DNA of 64,000 nt, taken from NCBI GenBank assembly GCA_017961625.1, contig JAGCWY010000142.1, positions 81,272 to 145,271 on the forward strand, in the 5' to 3' direction. The translations under genes and the position numbers were made by a program. This document shows positions 18,817-25,620 of the stretch, in pieces. The notes beneath the pieces were generated by a model. The model was not told the origin of the DNA and ran no database searches. It worked only from the letters and a program-made list of their open reading frames with translations. The stretch comes from Ruminococcus sp. (lineage in GTDB: Bacteria > Bacillota > Clostridia > Oscillospirales > Ruminococcaceae). The first letter of the stretch is position 1; every line of letters starts with the position of its first letter.

Positions 18817-19536
18817 ATGAAAAAGATCTTAAGCATACTATTTTTTCTCATCATCGCCGCTATCGGAGTATGCGCATACTTCTTCCCTGGACTTCCCTAC
18901 TACTATAAGACAAAGCACGAATTTGACGAGACCGGAAGTATATGGTATGATGTCCCAAAAGAACTGCCAGAACTGTCCGATGGCTACGACCTTTACTCCT
19001 CTCTTGGCGTGCGTATAACTGCTTGGAAGGGTATGGAGCCCGTCCGCACCGACGAAAAGGACGCTGTAATGTGGGGCAACAAAGACGATAACCTCTTTGT
19101 ATCCGTATGCGTGGACACTCTTGGCGAGAATTATGACTTTCTCGATATGACAGGCATAGATCACGAGGATCTCGAAAGCTACTGCAAGAAAATGCAGAAA
19201 ACGCCTCCTGAAAATAAATACGAATTCGTCCGCCTTGCAGCTATGCTGACTATGGATGACTTCGACCTCCGTAGCCGAAAAAACGCAAAAACAGTATATA
19301 AGATCATGAATTGCAAGAATGACATGATACCAGACAAAATGGATCAGATCAAGTTCTTTCCCGTTGACGGCGTAGGCTTCCGTGGCTTCCTGCTTACTCA
19401 AGACACCCCAGAGGGACAGACCGCTTTTATAAATATATACCCTGAAAGGGACAAGCGTCACCGATATATCCTTTCCATGAGTGTAACTGACTGGGACGAG
19501 GTTATCGCTATCGCTGAAAGCGTACAGCTTATATGA
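18817..19536 (+). CDS. membrane-anchored hypothetical protein, paralogue B
   Basis: This encodes 239 residues. An N-terminal hydrophobic segment (4-22) ends in FFPGLPYYYKTKH, closely matching the start of the protein at 16285-17022. The remainder is a hydrophilic extracytoplasmic domain with no recognised motif. AAAGGAGG precedes the ATG. It lies between the ChaN-like gene and trmD. Confidence 0.65.
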   Translation: MKKILSILFFLIIAAIGVCAYFFPGLPYYYKTKHEFDETGSIWYDVPKELPELSDGYDLYSSLGVRITAWKGMEPVRTDEKDAVMWGNKDDNLFVSVCVDTLGENYDFLDMTGIDHEDLESYCKKMQKTPPENKYEFVRLAAMLTMDDFDLRSRKNAKTVYKIMNCKNDMIPDKMDQIKFFPVDGVGFRGFLLTQDTPEGQTAFINIYPERDKRHRYILSMSVTDWDEVIAIAESVQLI

Positions 19537-19590
19537 TAGAAATGCAGAAACTGCAATTGAATGCAGTCCCGCACTATAAAGGAGAAAATT

Positions 19591-20289
19591 ATGCATATTG
19601 AGATTGCCACACTGTTTCCCGAGATGTGTGAGGCTGTACTCGGAGAAAGCATTGTCGGAAGGGCTCGAAAAGCTGGAAAAATAAGCCTTCATTGCCGTCA
19701 GATAAGAGAGTATACCCTTGACAAGCACCGTAGGGTAGACGATACTCCCTACGGCGGTGGCATGGGTATGGTAATGCAGTGCGAACCAATATTCAACTGC
19801 TATAAGGCTATCTGTGAGGATCTTGGCACAAAGCCACATACTATATATATGTCTCCGAAGGGCAGGATCTTCGACCAGAAACGCGCCATAGAGCTTTCAA
19901 AACAAGACAATATCCTTCTTATATGCGGCCACTACGAAGGCGTGGATCAGCGTGTCATAGACAAAATAGTTGACGAGGAGCTGTCTATAGGTGATTATGT
20001 ACTCACAGGAGGCGAGCTCCCAGCCATGGTAGTTGCGGACACAGTTGCCCGTATGTGCGAGGGAGTACTATCCGACGAGGTATGCTTCACAGACGAGAGC
20101 ATATACAGTGGTCTCCTCGAATATCCCCAGTATACCCGTCCCGAAGTGTGGGAGGGAGAACCTGTTCCACCGGTGCTCCTCACCGGTCATCACAAGAATA
20201 TAGAGGCATGGAGACATGAACAAAGTCTCCGACTCACTGCTGAAAGGCGTCCAGATCTTTTAGCTAAATACAAGTTAAATAATGATTGA
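19591..20289 (+). CDS. trmD: tRNA (guanine-N1-)-methyltransferase TrmD
   Basis: TrmD makes m1G37 in tRNAs with G36, using SAM, and prevents +1 frameshifts. I take ATG 19591 (MHIEIATLFPEM, 232 residues), seven bases after AAGGAG. The knotted SPOUT-fold motifs are clear: PYGGGMGMVM, LLICGHYEGVDQRV and IGDYVLTGGELPAM. The length is normal. Confidence 0.95.
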   Translation: MHIEIATLFPEMCEAVLGESIVGRARKAGKISLHCRQIREYTLDKHRRVDDTPYGGGMGMVMQCEPIFNCYKAICEDLGTKPHTIYMSPKGRIFDQKRAIELSKQDNILLICGHYEGVDQRVIDKIVDEELSIGDYVLTGGELPAMVVADTVARMCEGVLSDEVCFTDESIYSGLLEYPQYTRPEVWEGEPVPPVLLTGHHKNIEAWRHEQSLRLTAERRPDLLAKYKLNND

Positions 20290-20540
20290 GCGTTTTTTGC
20301 GCTTTTGGGTTTAAGTTTAACATTTATTGCTGTTCCACATATTAACTGGCTGTATATACAAAAAAACATTTTCCCTTTAGAAGAAATCAACATAATCTCG
20401 CGTTGAATAATATGCATTTTCAACAATTAGAATCAACATTTTTTGTAGTGATAATAAACAAGCAAGTTGATAAAAATTCGTTCACATTTAATCTAAATGT
20501 AGAATTTAGAGAAAAGATGAAGTATAATCGAAAAAATCCG
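20290..20540 (+). other. AT-rich intergenic region
   Basis: This is the first part of a 369-base gap before the HPr gene. It is AT-rich with no credible coding frame. A weak GAGCG...CGCTTTT hairpin follows trmD and might terminate it poorly. I see no RNA gene. Confidence 0.5.
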
Positions 20541-20569
20541 TTGACGAAGAAAAAAATAGAATGTATAAT
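20541..20569 (+). promoter_or_regulatory. sigma-A promoter of the HPr-like gene
   Basis: TTGACG (20541-20546), a 17-base spacer and a perfect TATAAT (20564-20569), giving a leader of roughly 80 nt. Confidence 0.8.
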
Positions 20570-20658
20570 AAAGTCAGCAAGAAAACAATTGCAAACGACA
20601 ACACAGTCCTGCATAAAAATGAGAGGGGCTGTAACCACAGAGAATAGGAGAGTTGTTT

Positions 20659-20931
20659 ATGTTTGTTAGAGAAGTAATGGTAAAGAATCAGGTCGGTCTC
20701 CACGCAAGACCAGCTACTTTCTTTATTCAGAAGGCAAATGAGTTCAAGTCATCAATCTGGATTGAAAAGGAAGAGCGCAGAGTCAATGCAAAGAGCTTAC
20801 TCGGAATTCTTTCCCTCGGCATCGTTGGCGGTACAAATGTAAAGGTTATCGCAGACGGAGCTGACGAGAAAGCAGCAGTTGACGCACTTATCGAGCTTGT
20901 TGACAGCGGCTTCAGCGAAGAGAACAGATAA
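20659..20931 (+). CDS. HPr family phosphocarrier protein
   Basis: This 90-residue protein starts at ATG 20659, eight bases after AGGAG; a TTG at 20653 is too close to that site. It has the phosphorylatable His15 in GLHARPA and the regulatory Ser46 (NAKSLLGILSLG) used by HPr kinase in Firmicutes, so both sugar-transport and catabolite-signalling roles are possible. The Ser46 neighbourhood reads SLLGIL, close to the usual S-I-M-G-V/L. No other PTS gene is in the window. Confidence 0.88.
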   Translation: MFVREVMVKNQVGLHARPATFFIQKANEFKSSIWIEKEERRVNAKSLLGILSLGIVGGTNVKVIADGADEKAAVDALIELVDSGFSEENR

Positions 20932-20950
20932 TTAAAAAGACTATATTTTG

Positions 20951-20985
20951 GGGCGTTACGTTCAGTAACGCCCGCTTTTATTTAT
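20951..20985 (+). terminator. terminator of the HPr-like gene
   Basis: GGGCGTTAC (20951-20959) pairs perfectly with GTAACGCCC (20965-20973), followed by GCTTTTATTTATT. Confidence 0.85.
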
Positions 20986-21025
20986 TGCCTGCCGGCAAGG
21001 TTATCGGAGGCACAACTTTTATAGC

Positions 21026-22249
21026 CTAATACATTCCCTTTGCCATATTTTCGGCAAATATCCCATATCCCCGTGAGGGATCGGCTACGAAAACATGAGT
21101 GACCGCTCCAGCGAGCCTGCCGTCCTGTATCACAGGACTTCCACTCATGCCCTGAACTATGCCGCCAGTAGCTTCAAGAAGCCTTTTGTCGGTTATCCTT
21201 ATCACCATATTCTTCGAGTCTGAGCTGCCATAGTCCACACGTTCTATCACAGCAGAGTACCTCTGAGGCTTTTCGCCGGATACAGTAGTATATATCTCCG
21301 CAGGGCCCTCCCTTATATCCTGACTGTATGCCATTGTGAACTCATCACATTCTGCGGAAAGCTCCTCAAGAGCCTCCGGCGTGAGCTTACCATAGATACC
21401 ACTGGTCTTATTGCCATCGAGGACACCGAAGCTTTCCCCTGCAGCAAAGCTGCCGCGTAGCTCTCCGGGAGAGCCCTTTGCACCACGGCGTACATCTGTT
21501 ATCTCAATAGGCACCGCTTCTCCGCTGTGGATGGGAACTATACCTCCAGTGTCTGAATCACATACAGGGTGCCCGAGACCTGCAAAGCAGCCAGTACTCT
21601 TGTCAAAAAATGACATGGTTCCTATTCCTGCGATGCTGTCGCGCACCCACATACCGCCCTTGTAGCAGCCGCACTTTCGGGAGAATACAGGCTGAAGCAG
21701 CGCGGAAAATATCCTTCCGCTCCGTTCTACGGAAAGCTTCACTGCTTTTCCGCCTGAGGAAGAAATGATTGCCTGCAAAGCGTCGTTTGAGGTGATAGCT
21801 TCACCGTCTGCTAGACGTATTATATCTCCCGTGCATATCCCTGCTTTCTTCGCAGGACAGCCCATAACGCCAGTTTCATCCTCAACGTCGTCGAGATCCG
21901 TGACCATTACCCCTTCCATAAGGAGCTTTATGCCGAAGGGCCTTCCGCCTAGTGTAAATACAGGAGCCTCAGCCCGGCGCACCTCCACATTCTTTACCGG
22001 TATAACACCAAAAAGGGATAGTGTTACCTGCTCTGAGTCTGCACAATTTCCTGCTGCAGGAACTGCTCCATCAAAGGACGCCGAACAGCTCAGCTCGGGA
22101 TATTCTGCTATTTTAAAGGTTTTTCCAGTTTCGACCGTTACAGCCGACGGGAGCCGCAGCGAATAATATCCTGCCATTCCGAATAATCCGATAAATCCGG
22201 CAGATAATAAGGCTGCGGCTGATTTTATTATTTTTCTTTTCAGCAACAT
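21026..22249 (-). CDS. spoIVB: SpoIVB-like serine peptidase (family S55) with PDZ domain
   Basis: In Bacillus, SpoIVB is secreted from the forespore and triggers pro-sigma-K processing. This 407-residue protein has an N-terminal membrane anchor (about 8-30), a PDZ region (about 100-190, with AGICTGDIIRLADG), then the S55 domain starting WVRDSIAGIGT. The candidate catalytic residues are His in GLGHPV and Ser in QGMSGSP, followed by AVTHVFV-DPSRGYGI, which is characteristic. AAAGGA precedes the ATG. It is divergent from the neighbouring plus-strand gene. Its presence suggests a sporulation programme in this organism. Confidence 0.88.
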   Translation of the reverse strand: MLLKRKIIKSAAALLSAGFIGLFGMAGYYSLRLPSAVTVETGKTFKIAEYPELSCSASFDGAVPAAGNCADSEQVTLSLFGVIPVKNVEVRRAEAPVFTLGGRPFGIKLLMEGVMVTDLDDVEDETGVMGCPAKKAGICTGDIIRLADGEAITSNDALQAIISSSGGKAVKLSVERSGRIFSALLQPVFSRKCGCYKGGMWVRDSIAGIGTMSFFDKSTGCFAGLGHPVCDSDTGGIVPIHSGEAVPIEITDVRRGAKGSPGELRGSFAAGESFGVLDGNKTSGIYGKLTPEALEELSAECDEFTMAYSQDIREGPAEIYTTVSGEKPQRYSAVIERVDYGSSDSKNMVIRITDKRLLEATGGIVQGMSGSPVIQDGRLAGAVTHVFVADPSRGYGIFAENMAKGMY

Positions 22250-22266
22250 TTTTATTTTTTCCTTTC

Positions 22267-22284
22267 ATGTTCCCGGAGGAACAT
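22267..22284. promoter_or_regulatory. perfect inverted repeat between divergent genes
   Basis: ATGTTCC-CGGA-GGAACAT is a 7-bp perfect dyad with a 4-base centre. It lies 18 bases upstream of the spoIVB start and about 75 bases upstream of the divergent membrane-protein start. It could be an operator; no regulator is identified. Confidence 0.4.
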
Positions 22285-22357
22285 AATTATTATGCTTCGG
22301 CTATGTAATATTATTAATGTGAAATACACACAGCCGAAATGTACTTATGGAGTAAAT

Positions 22358-22882
22358 ATGAACCGTAAAAATATGAAAAATTCACCTGCAAAGAGATTCC
22401 GCCTCATGACCGCTCTGAAAGTCGCAATGATGGTGCTCAGTCTGTGGTTCTCATGCGCAATGACTACTCTAAGCGGCGCAGGACTTATTTACAACCGCAG
22501 CAGCTACGGGGAAATTCTTGCAAAAACGGGGGTATTCCTTGTTATATCATCCATTATGATGACTGCCGGAGCCTTTTTATGCCTTTTCAGAAAAAAAACG
22601 ACAGATATACTTTCGATAATACTTTCAGCTCCTGGACTTGTCCTCTGTCTGACTATGCTACACCGTCTTGCCACTCATGCCAACAAAGCAGGATGGACAG
22701 ACAAATACTCCCTCCTGCCGGTAAGCGATATGTACATACGCCGGATATTGCCCTGTATCGCTCCTGTGGTTATGGCTACAGCTATAGCAGCCGTACATCT
22801 CTGCTCATACGAAAACAGTGAGCAGCAGCACTCAGGAAAAGCTGCAAAACAGGCAAAGGTCAGCGATACCGCCCATAAGTGA
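22358..22882 (+). CDS. membrane protein, 174 aa
   Basis: I chose ATG 22358 (MNRKNMKN), seven bases after GGAG. Four hydrophobic segments are visible (about 18-42, 52-74, 80-98, 128-146), with a charged C-terminal tail rich in Lys, Ser and Gln. No family is recognised. The gene is divergent from spoIVB and ends at a strong terminator. Confidence 0.6.
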   Translation: MNRKNMKNSPAKRFRLMTALKVAMMVLSLWFSCAMTTLSGAGLIYNRSSYGEILAKTGVFLVISSIMMTAGAFLCLFRKKTTDILSIILSAPGLVLCLTMLHRLATHANKAGWTDKYSLLPVSDMYIRRILPCIAPVVMATAIAAVHLCSYENSEQQHSGKAAKQAKVSDTAHK

Positions 22883-22950
22883 AGAAAGAACTGTAACAGC
22901 AATGGGATGTTTTTTATCTTAAAAGAGGCACGGTAAATATTATACAGCAG

Positions 22951-22976
22951 AAAGGACGGGAAAACCGTCCTTTTTT
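22951..22976 (+). terminator. rho-independent terminator
   Basis: AAAGGACGG pairs with CCGTCCTTT around a five-base loop, followed by TTT; the 3' side CCGTCCTTTTTTGCGTAT recurs at 55938. Confidence 0.9.
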
Positions 22977-23028
22977 GCGTATCAGCAAAAAAATTCACAC
23001 TTTCAGGATCTATTTTATACTTTTTATC

Positions 23029-23057
23029 TTGAAATTTTTATCTTTTTGTGGTACAAT
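23029..23057 (+). promoter_or_regulatory. extended -10 promoter of birA
   Basis: TTGAAA (23029-23034), a 17-base spacer, and TACAAT (23052-23057) preceded by TGG. The stretch resembles the nadA promoter at 35430-35458 closely. Confidence 0.7.
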
Positions 23058-23088
23058 GTTATCAATATTACCGAAAGGAACATTTACC

Positions 23089-24072
23089 ATGAACGTAAGA
23101 TCGGAATTGCTCGCCACTCTTGCCGGCGCAGGCGGAGACTACATATCGGGCGCTGCTCTCGCAGAAAAGCTTGGCGTGAGCCGCAACGCTGTGTGGAAGG
23201 CTGTAAAATCCCTTGAAGCCGAGGGCTTTTCAATAAGTTCTATAACTTCAAAGGGCTATAAACTGAACGAAGATAACAACAGACTTTCGGCAGATCTTAT
23301 ACTACCTCTCCTCGATACAAAGGATATAGGCAGGAATATAAAAGTCTTCGACGAGGTGGATTCCACAAACAACGTGGCGCGCGAGCTCGAGACCGAAAAG
23401 GCGCCTCACGGCACGGCTGTTGTGGCAGATCATCAGACCGCAGGCAGAGGTCGTATAGGCAGGCATTTCGTTTCCCCTCCGGGAGTGGGACTGTATCTCA
23501 GCGTTCTTGTCCGTCCCAATTTCGACCTTCATTTCGCACCTATGATAACCGCCGCTACAGCCTGTGCAGCTGCGGAAGCCATAGAGGAGCTCTGCGGTAG
23601 CAAGGTAATGATAAAATGGGTCAACGACCTCTATATGAACGGCAGAAAGATATGCGGCATACTTACAGAGGCTTCCCTCGGACTGGAAATGCGCGTCCTT
23701 GACTGCGCTACTATCGGTATTGGAATAAATGTACAAAGCATCGGCAGTCTTTTCGACGCAGAGCTGAAAAAGACTGCGACTTCCATAGAGGATGAAACAG
23801 GCATCAGACTTGACAGGAACAAACTTTGTGCATGTATACTCAACCGCCTTGAGATTTATCTTGGAAAGATATCCGACAGGAGTTTTCTCCGCGAATATAG
23901 AGAGCGCGAGCTTCTCACGGGAAATATGATAACCGCCGTTGTCGGAACGGAAAAGCTCATCGGCGAGGCTCTAGGCATAGATGATAATGCAAACCTTATA
24001 ATACGGCTCCCCTACGGCGAGATAAAGTATCTTAGCTCAGGCGAGGCAAATCTGTGCAGGCTAGTAAACTAA
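23089..24072 (+). CDS. birA: biotin-[acetyl-CoA-carboxylase] ligase / biotin repressor BirA
   Basis: BirA activates biotin as biotinyl-AMP and attaches it to the biotin carrier protein; forms with a DNA-binding domain also repress biotin genes. From ATG 23089 the product has 327 residues: an N-terminal winged helix-turn-helix (ISGAALAEKLGVSRNAVWKAV, 18-37), the GRGRIGRHFVSPPG biotin-binding loop, KWVNDLYMNGRKICGIL, and a C-terminal SH3-like domain. The HTH implies a bifunctional regulator. AAAGGA lies nine bases upstream. The coding region is followed 56 bases later by the AIM24 gene. Confidence 0.93.
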   Translation: MNVRSELLATLAGAGGDYISGAALAEKLGVSRNAVWKAVKSLEAEGFSISSITSKGYKLNEDNNRLSADLILPLLDTKDIGRNIKVFDEVDSTNNVARELETEKAPHGTAVVADHQTAGRGRIGRHFVSPPGVGLYLSVLVRPNFDLHFAPMITAATACAAAEAIEELCGSKVMIKWVNDLYMNGRKICGILTEASLGLEMRVLDCATIGIGINVQSIGSLFDAELKKTATSIEDETGIRLDRNKLCACILNRLEIYLGKISDRSFLREYRERELLTGNMITAVVGTEKLIGEALGIDDNANLIIRLPYGEIKYLSSGEANLCRLVN

Positions 24073-24128
24073 TGTCAGAATGCGGATATGACGCATAATA
24101 TATAATTATTGTCAGGAGGTATTTCAAT

Positions 24129-24803
24129 ATGAGATATACTATAATCGGCCAGACCGTACCGGCAGTTGAGTGCGAACTCAATGCAGGCGAGTCAATGTTC
24201 ACACAGTCAGGCGGAATGATATGGCAGACACAGGGCTTTACCATGACAACAAATGCAAGAGGCGGCGTAGGAAGGAGCCTTGGAAGACTTTTCACAGGCG
24301 AATCATTATTCATGGCTAATTACAGAGCTGACATCGCAGGTGCTAGAATTGCCTTCGGAGCCACTGTTCCTGGCTCTATAGTACCGGTAAACATTTCCAA
24401 CGGTGGACTGATTTGTCAAAAGGGCGCTTTCCTCTGCGCTGAGCAGTCGGTTGACCTAAAGGCTGTCTTCACAAAGAAGATTCTATCCGGACTTTTCGGT
24501 GGCGAGGGCTTCATACTCCAGCAGCTCTTCGGAAACGGCATGGCTTTCCTTGAAGTTGACGGAGATATGGTGGAGCGCTATCTCAACCCCGGTGAGATAC
24601 TTAAAGTTGATACAGGAAATGTAGTAGCCTTCGAGCCTACAGTACAGTACGAGATAGAAACGGTAAAGGGCCTAGGAAATATATTCTTCGGCGGCGAGGG
24701 TCTCTTCCTCACAAAGCTGACAGGTCCCGGAAAAATAATACTCCAGACTCAAAACTTCAACGACTTCGCAAGCAAGATACTTGCCCTCGCTCCGAAGCGC
24801 TAA
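24129..24803 (+). CDS. AIM24/TIGR00266 family protein
   Basis: This 224-residue protein matches the AIM24 family, seen in bacteria and in yeast mitochondria: an all-beta, Gly-rich repeated structure with SGGMIWQTQGFTM near residue 27, the LFTGESLFM stretch near 59, GGEGFILQQLFGNG near 122 and GGEGLFLTKLTGPG near 190. The two GGEG-x-F/L repeats point to an internal duplication. The biochemical role is not established. GGAGG precedes the ATG. Two tiny genes follow immediately, and the three look like one unit. Confidence 0.85.
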   Translation: MRYTIIGQTVPAVECELNAGESMFTQSGGMIWQTQGFTMTTNARGGVGRSLGRLFTGESLFMANYRADIAGARIAFGATVPGSIVPVNISNGGLICQKGAFLCAEQSVDLKAVFTKKILSGLFGGEGFILQQLFGNGMAFLEVDGDMVERYLNPGEILKVDTGNVVAFEPTVQYEIETVKGLGNIFFGGEGLFLTKLTGPGKIILQTQNFNDFASKILALAPKR

Positions 24804-24806
24804 GCT

Positions 24807-24950
24807 ATGAAAAACTGGTTCATAACCGCCGCAGTTGCCGTGATATACCTGCTTTTCAGCATATTCACAGGACTGTGGGCAATATCATGGATAATATGGG
24901 TATTCTACGCTATATACAGAATAGCCGACTATATAAAGTCTCAGCAATAA
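24807..24950 (+). CDS. small membrane protein, 47 aa
   Basis: This is a short gene starting four bases after the AIM24 stop. The product is Trp/Ile/Tyr-rich: MKNWF, then two closely spaced hydrophobic segments (6-23 and 24-39), and a polar IADYIKSQQ tail. I see no clear ribosome site other than weak purines inside the preceding gene, so it is probably translationally coupled. It is followed 14 bases later by the zinc-ribbon gene. Confidence 0.6.
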   Translation: MKNWFITAAVAVIYLLFSIFTGLWAISWIIWVFYAIYRIADYIKSQQ

Positions 24951-24964
24951 AATGAGGTGAGAGC

Positions 24965-25222
24965 ATGTTTATTTATGGTATTCCACTTATGGGTATGCAA
25001 TACATGGCGAGCGGAGACGCGCTTTTTCGTATGGCTGCCGAAAATAAGGCTGCCTTTGCATGGCAAGGCAATAAATGGCGCTGTATCTGCGGTATGGAAA
25101 ACAGCACCAACTTCTGTCCCGAATGCGGCACAAAGGCTCCCGTCAGACCGTGGAAATGCTCCTGCGGCAGAGATTGCGGTACCAATTTCTGCCCAGACTG
25201 TGGCGCAAAAGCCCCTATATGA
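24965..25222 (+). CDS. double zinc-ribbon protein, 85 aa
   Basis: GAGGTGAG lies before ATG 24965. The first 35 residues are moderately hydrophobic (GIPLMGMQYMASG), followed by two C-x-C...C-x2-C zinc ribbons: CICG/CPECG and CSCG/CPDCG. Each is followed by the same T/A-KAP motif, indicating an internal duplication. Zinc ribbons of this type often mediate protein or membrane-complex contacts. Its position with AIM24 and a mini-membrane protein suggests one complex; no function is known to me. Confidence 0.7.
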   Translation: MFIYGIPLMGMQYMASGDALFRMAAENKAAFAWQGNKWRCICGMENSTNFCPECGTKAPVRPWKCSCGRDCGTNFCPDCGAKAPI

Positions 25223-25255
25223 CGATAAATCCCTGCATAATTACAAAAGGGGGGC

Positions 25256-25284
25256 TTGACAAACACTGCCTTTCAGTGTATAAT
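25256..25284 (+). promoter_or_regulatory. consensus sigma-A promoter of the leucine operon
   Basis: A perfect TTGACA (25256-25261), a 17-base spacer and a perfect TATAAT (25279-25284). Confidence 0.88.
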
Positions 25285-25290
25285 ACATAA

Positions 25291-25576
25291 TATCAAATCA
25301 AAAATGCTATGAAGGGAAACAAAGCCCGTACAAGTTTTTCACAGAGAGCCGACAGTGGGTGCAAGGCGGCAGACAAGTACGAGCCATAACTCATCCCTGA
25401 GCAGTCTGCTGAAAGCTGTAAATTGTAGCGATTAGGCTTGAACGGGTTCTCCCGTTACAGAGATATGCGTTGATCCGACGCAGACGAGTGGGTGTATTCT
25501 TACATCAAGAAGAGTGGTACCACGAAGTATTATTACAACTTCGTCTCTTCCATGCCATGCATGGAGGAGATTTTTT
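25291..25576 (+). promoter_or_regulatory. T-box riboswitch, leucine-responsive
   Basis: This leader lies upstream of leuA. The antiterminator bulge motif is AGAGTGGTACCACG at 25511-25524. The specifier codon is most likely CTC (Leu) at 25390-25392: it has the same AA-codon-A frame, nine bases ending in CTGAG, as the TGG codon in the second T-box of this window. The bulge reads TGGT, pairing with an A discriminator as in tRNA-Leu. A terminator follows: an 11-pair stem (25544-25554 with 25560-25570, one G-U) and six T. Uncharged tRNA-Leu should allow readthrough. Confidence 0.9.
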
Positions 25577-25620
25577 ATACCCTCCGCAATGGCAGAACGG
25601 ATCAGAATGGAGGTAATACA

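Noticed and set aside
18838..19839. Long antisense frame (333 codons, minus strand) across the 18817 gene and trmD
   Set aside because: It has no ribosome site, is Val/Ser/Tyr-rich in the manner of a frame opposite coding DNA, and overlaps two well-supported genes.
20403..20669. Plus-strand frame of 88 codons before the HPr-like gene
   Set aside because: It spans the predicted HPr promoter, has no ribosome site and has low-complexity A/T-rich content.
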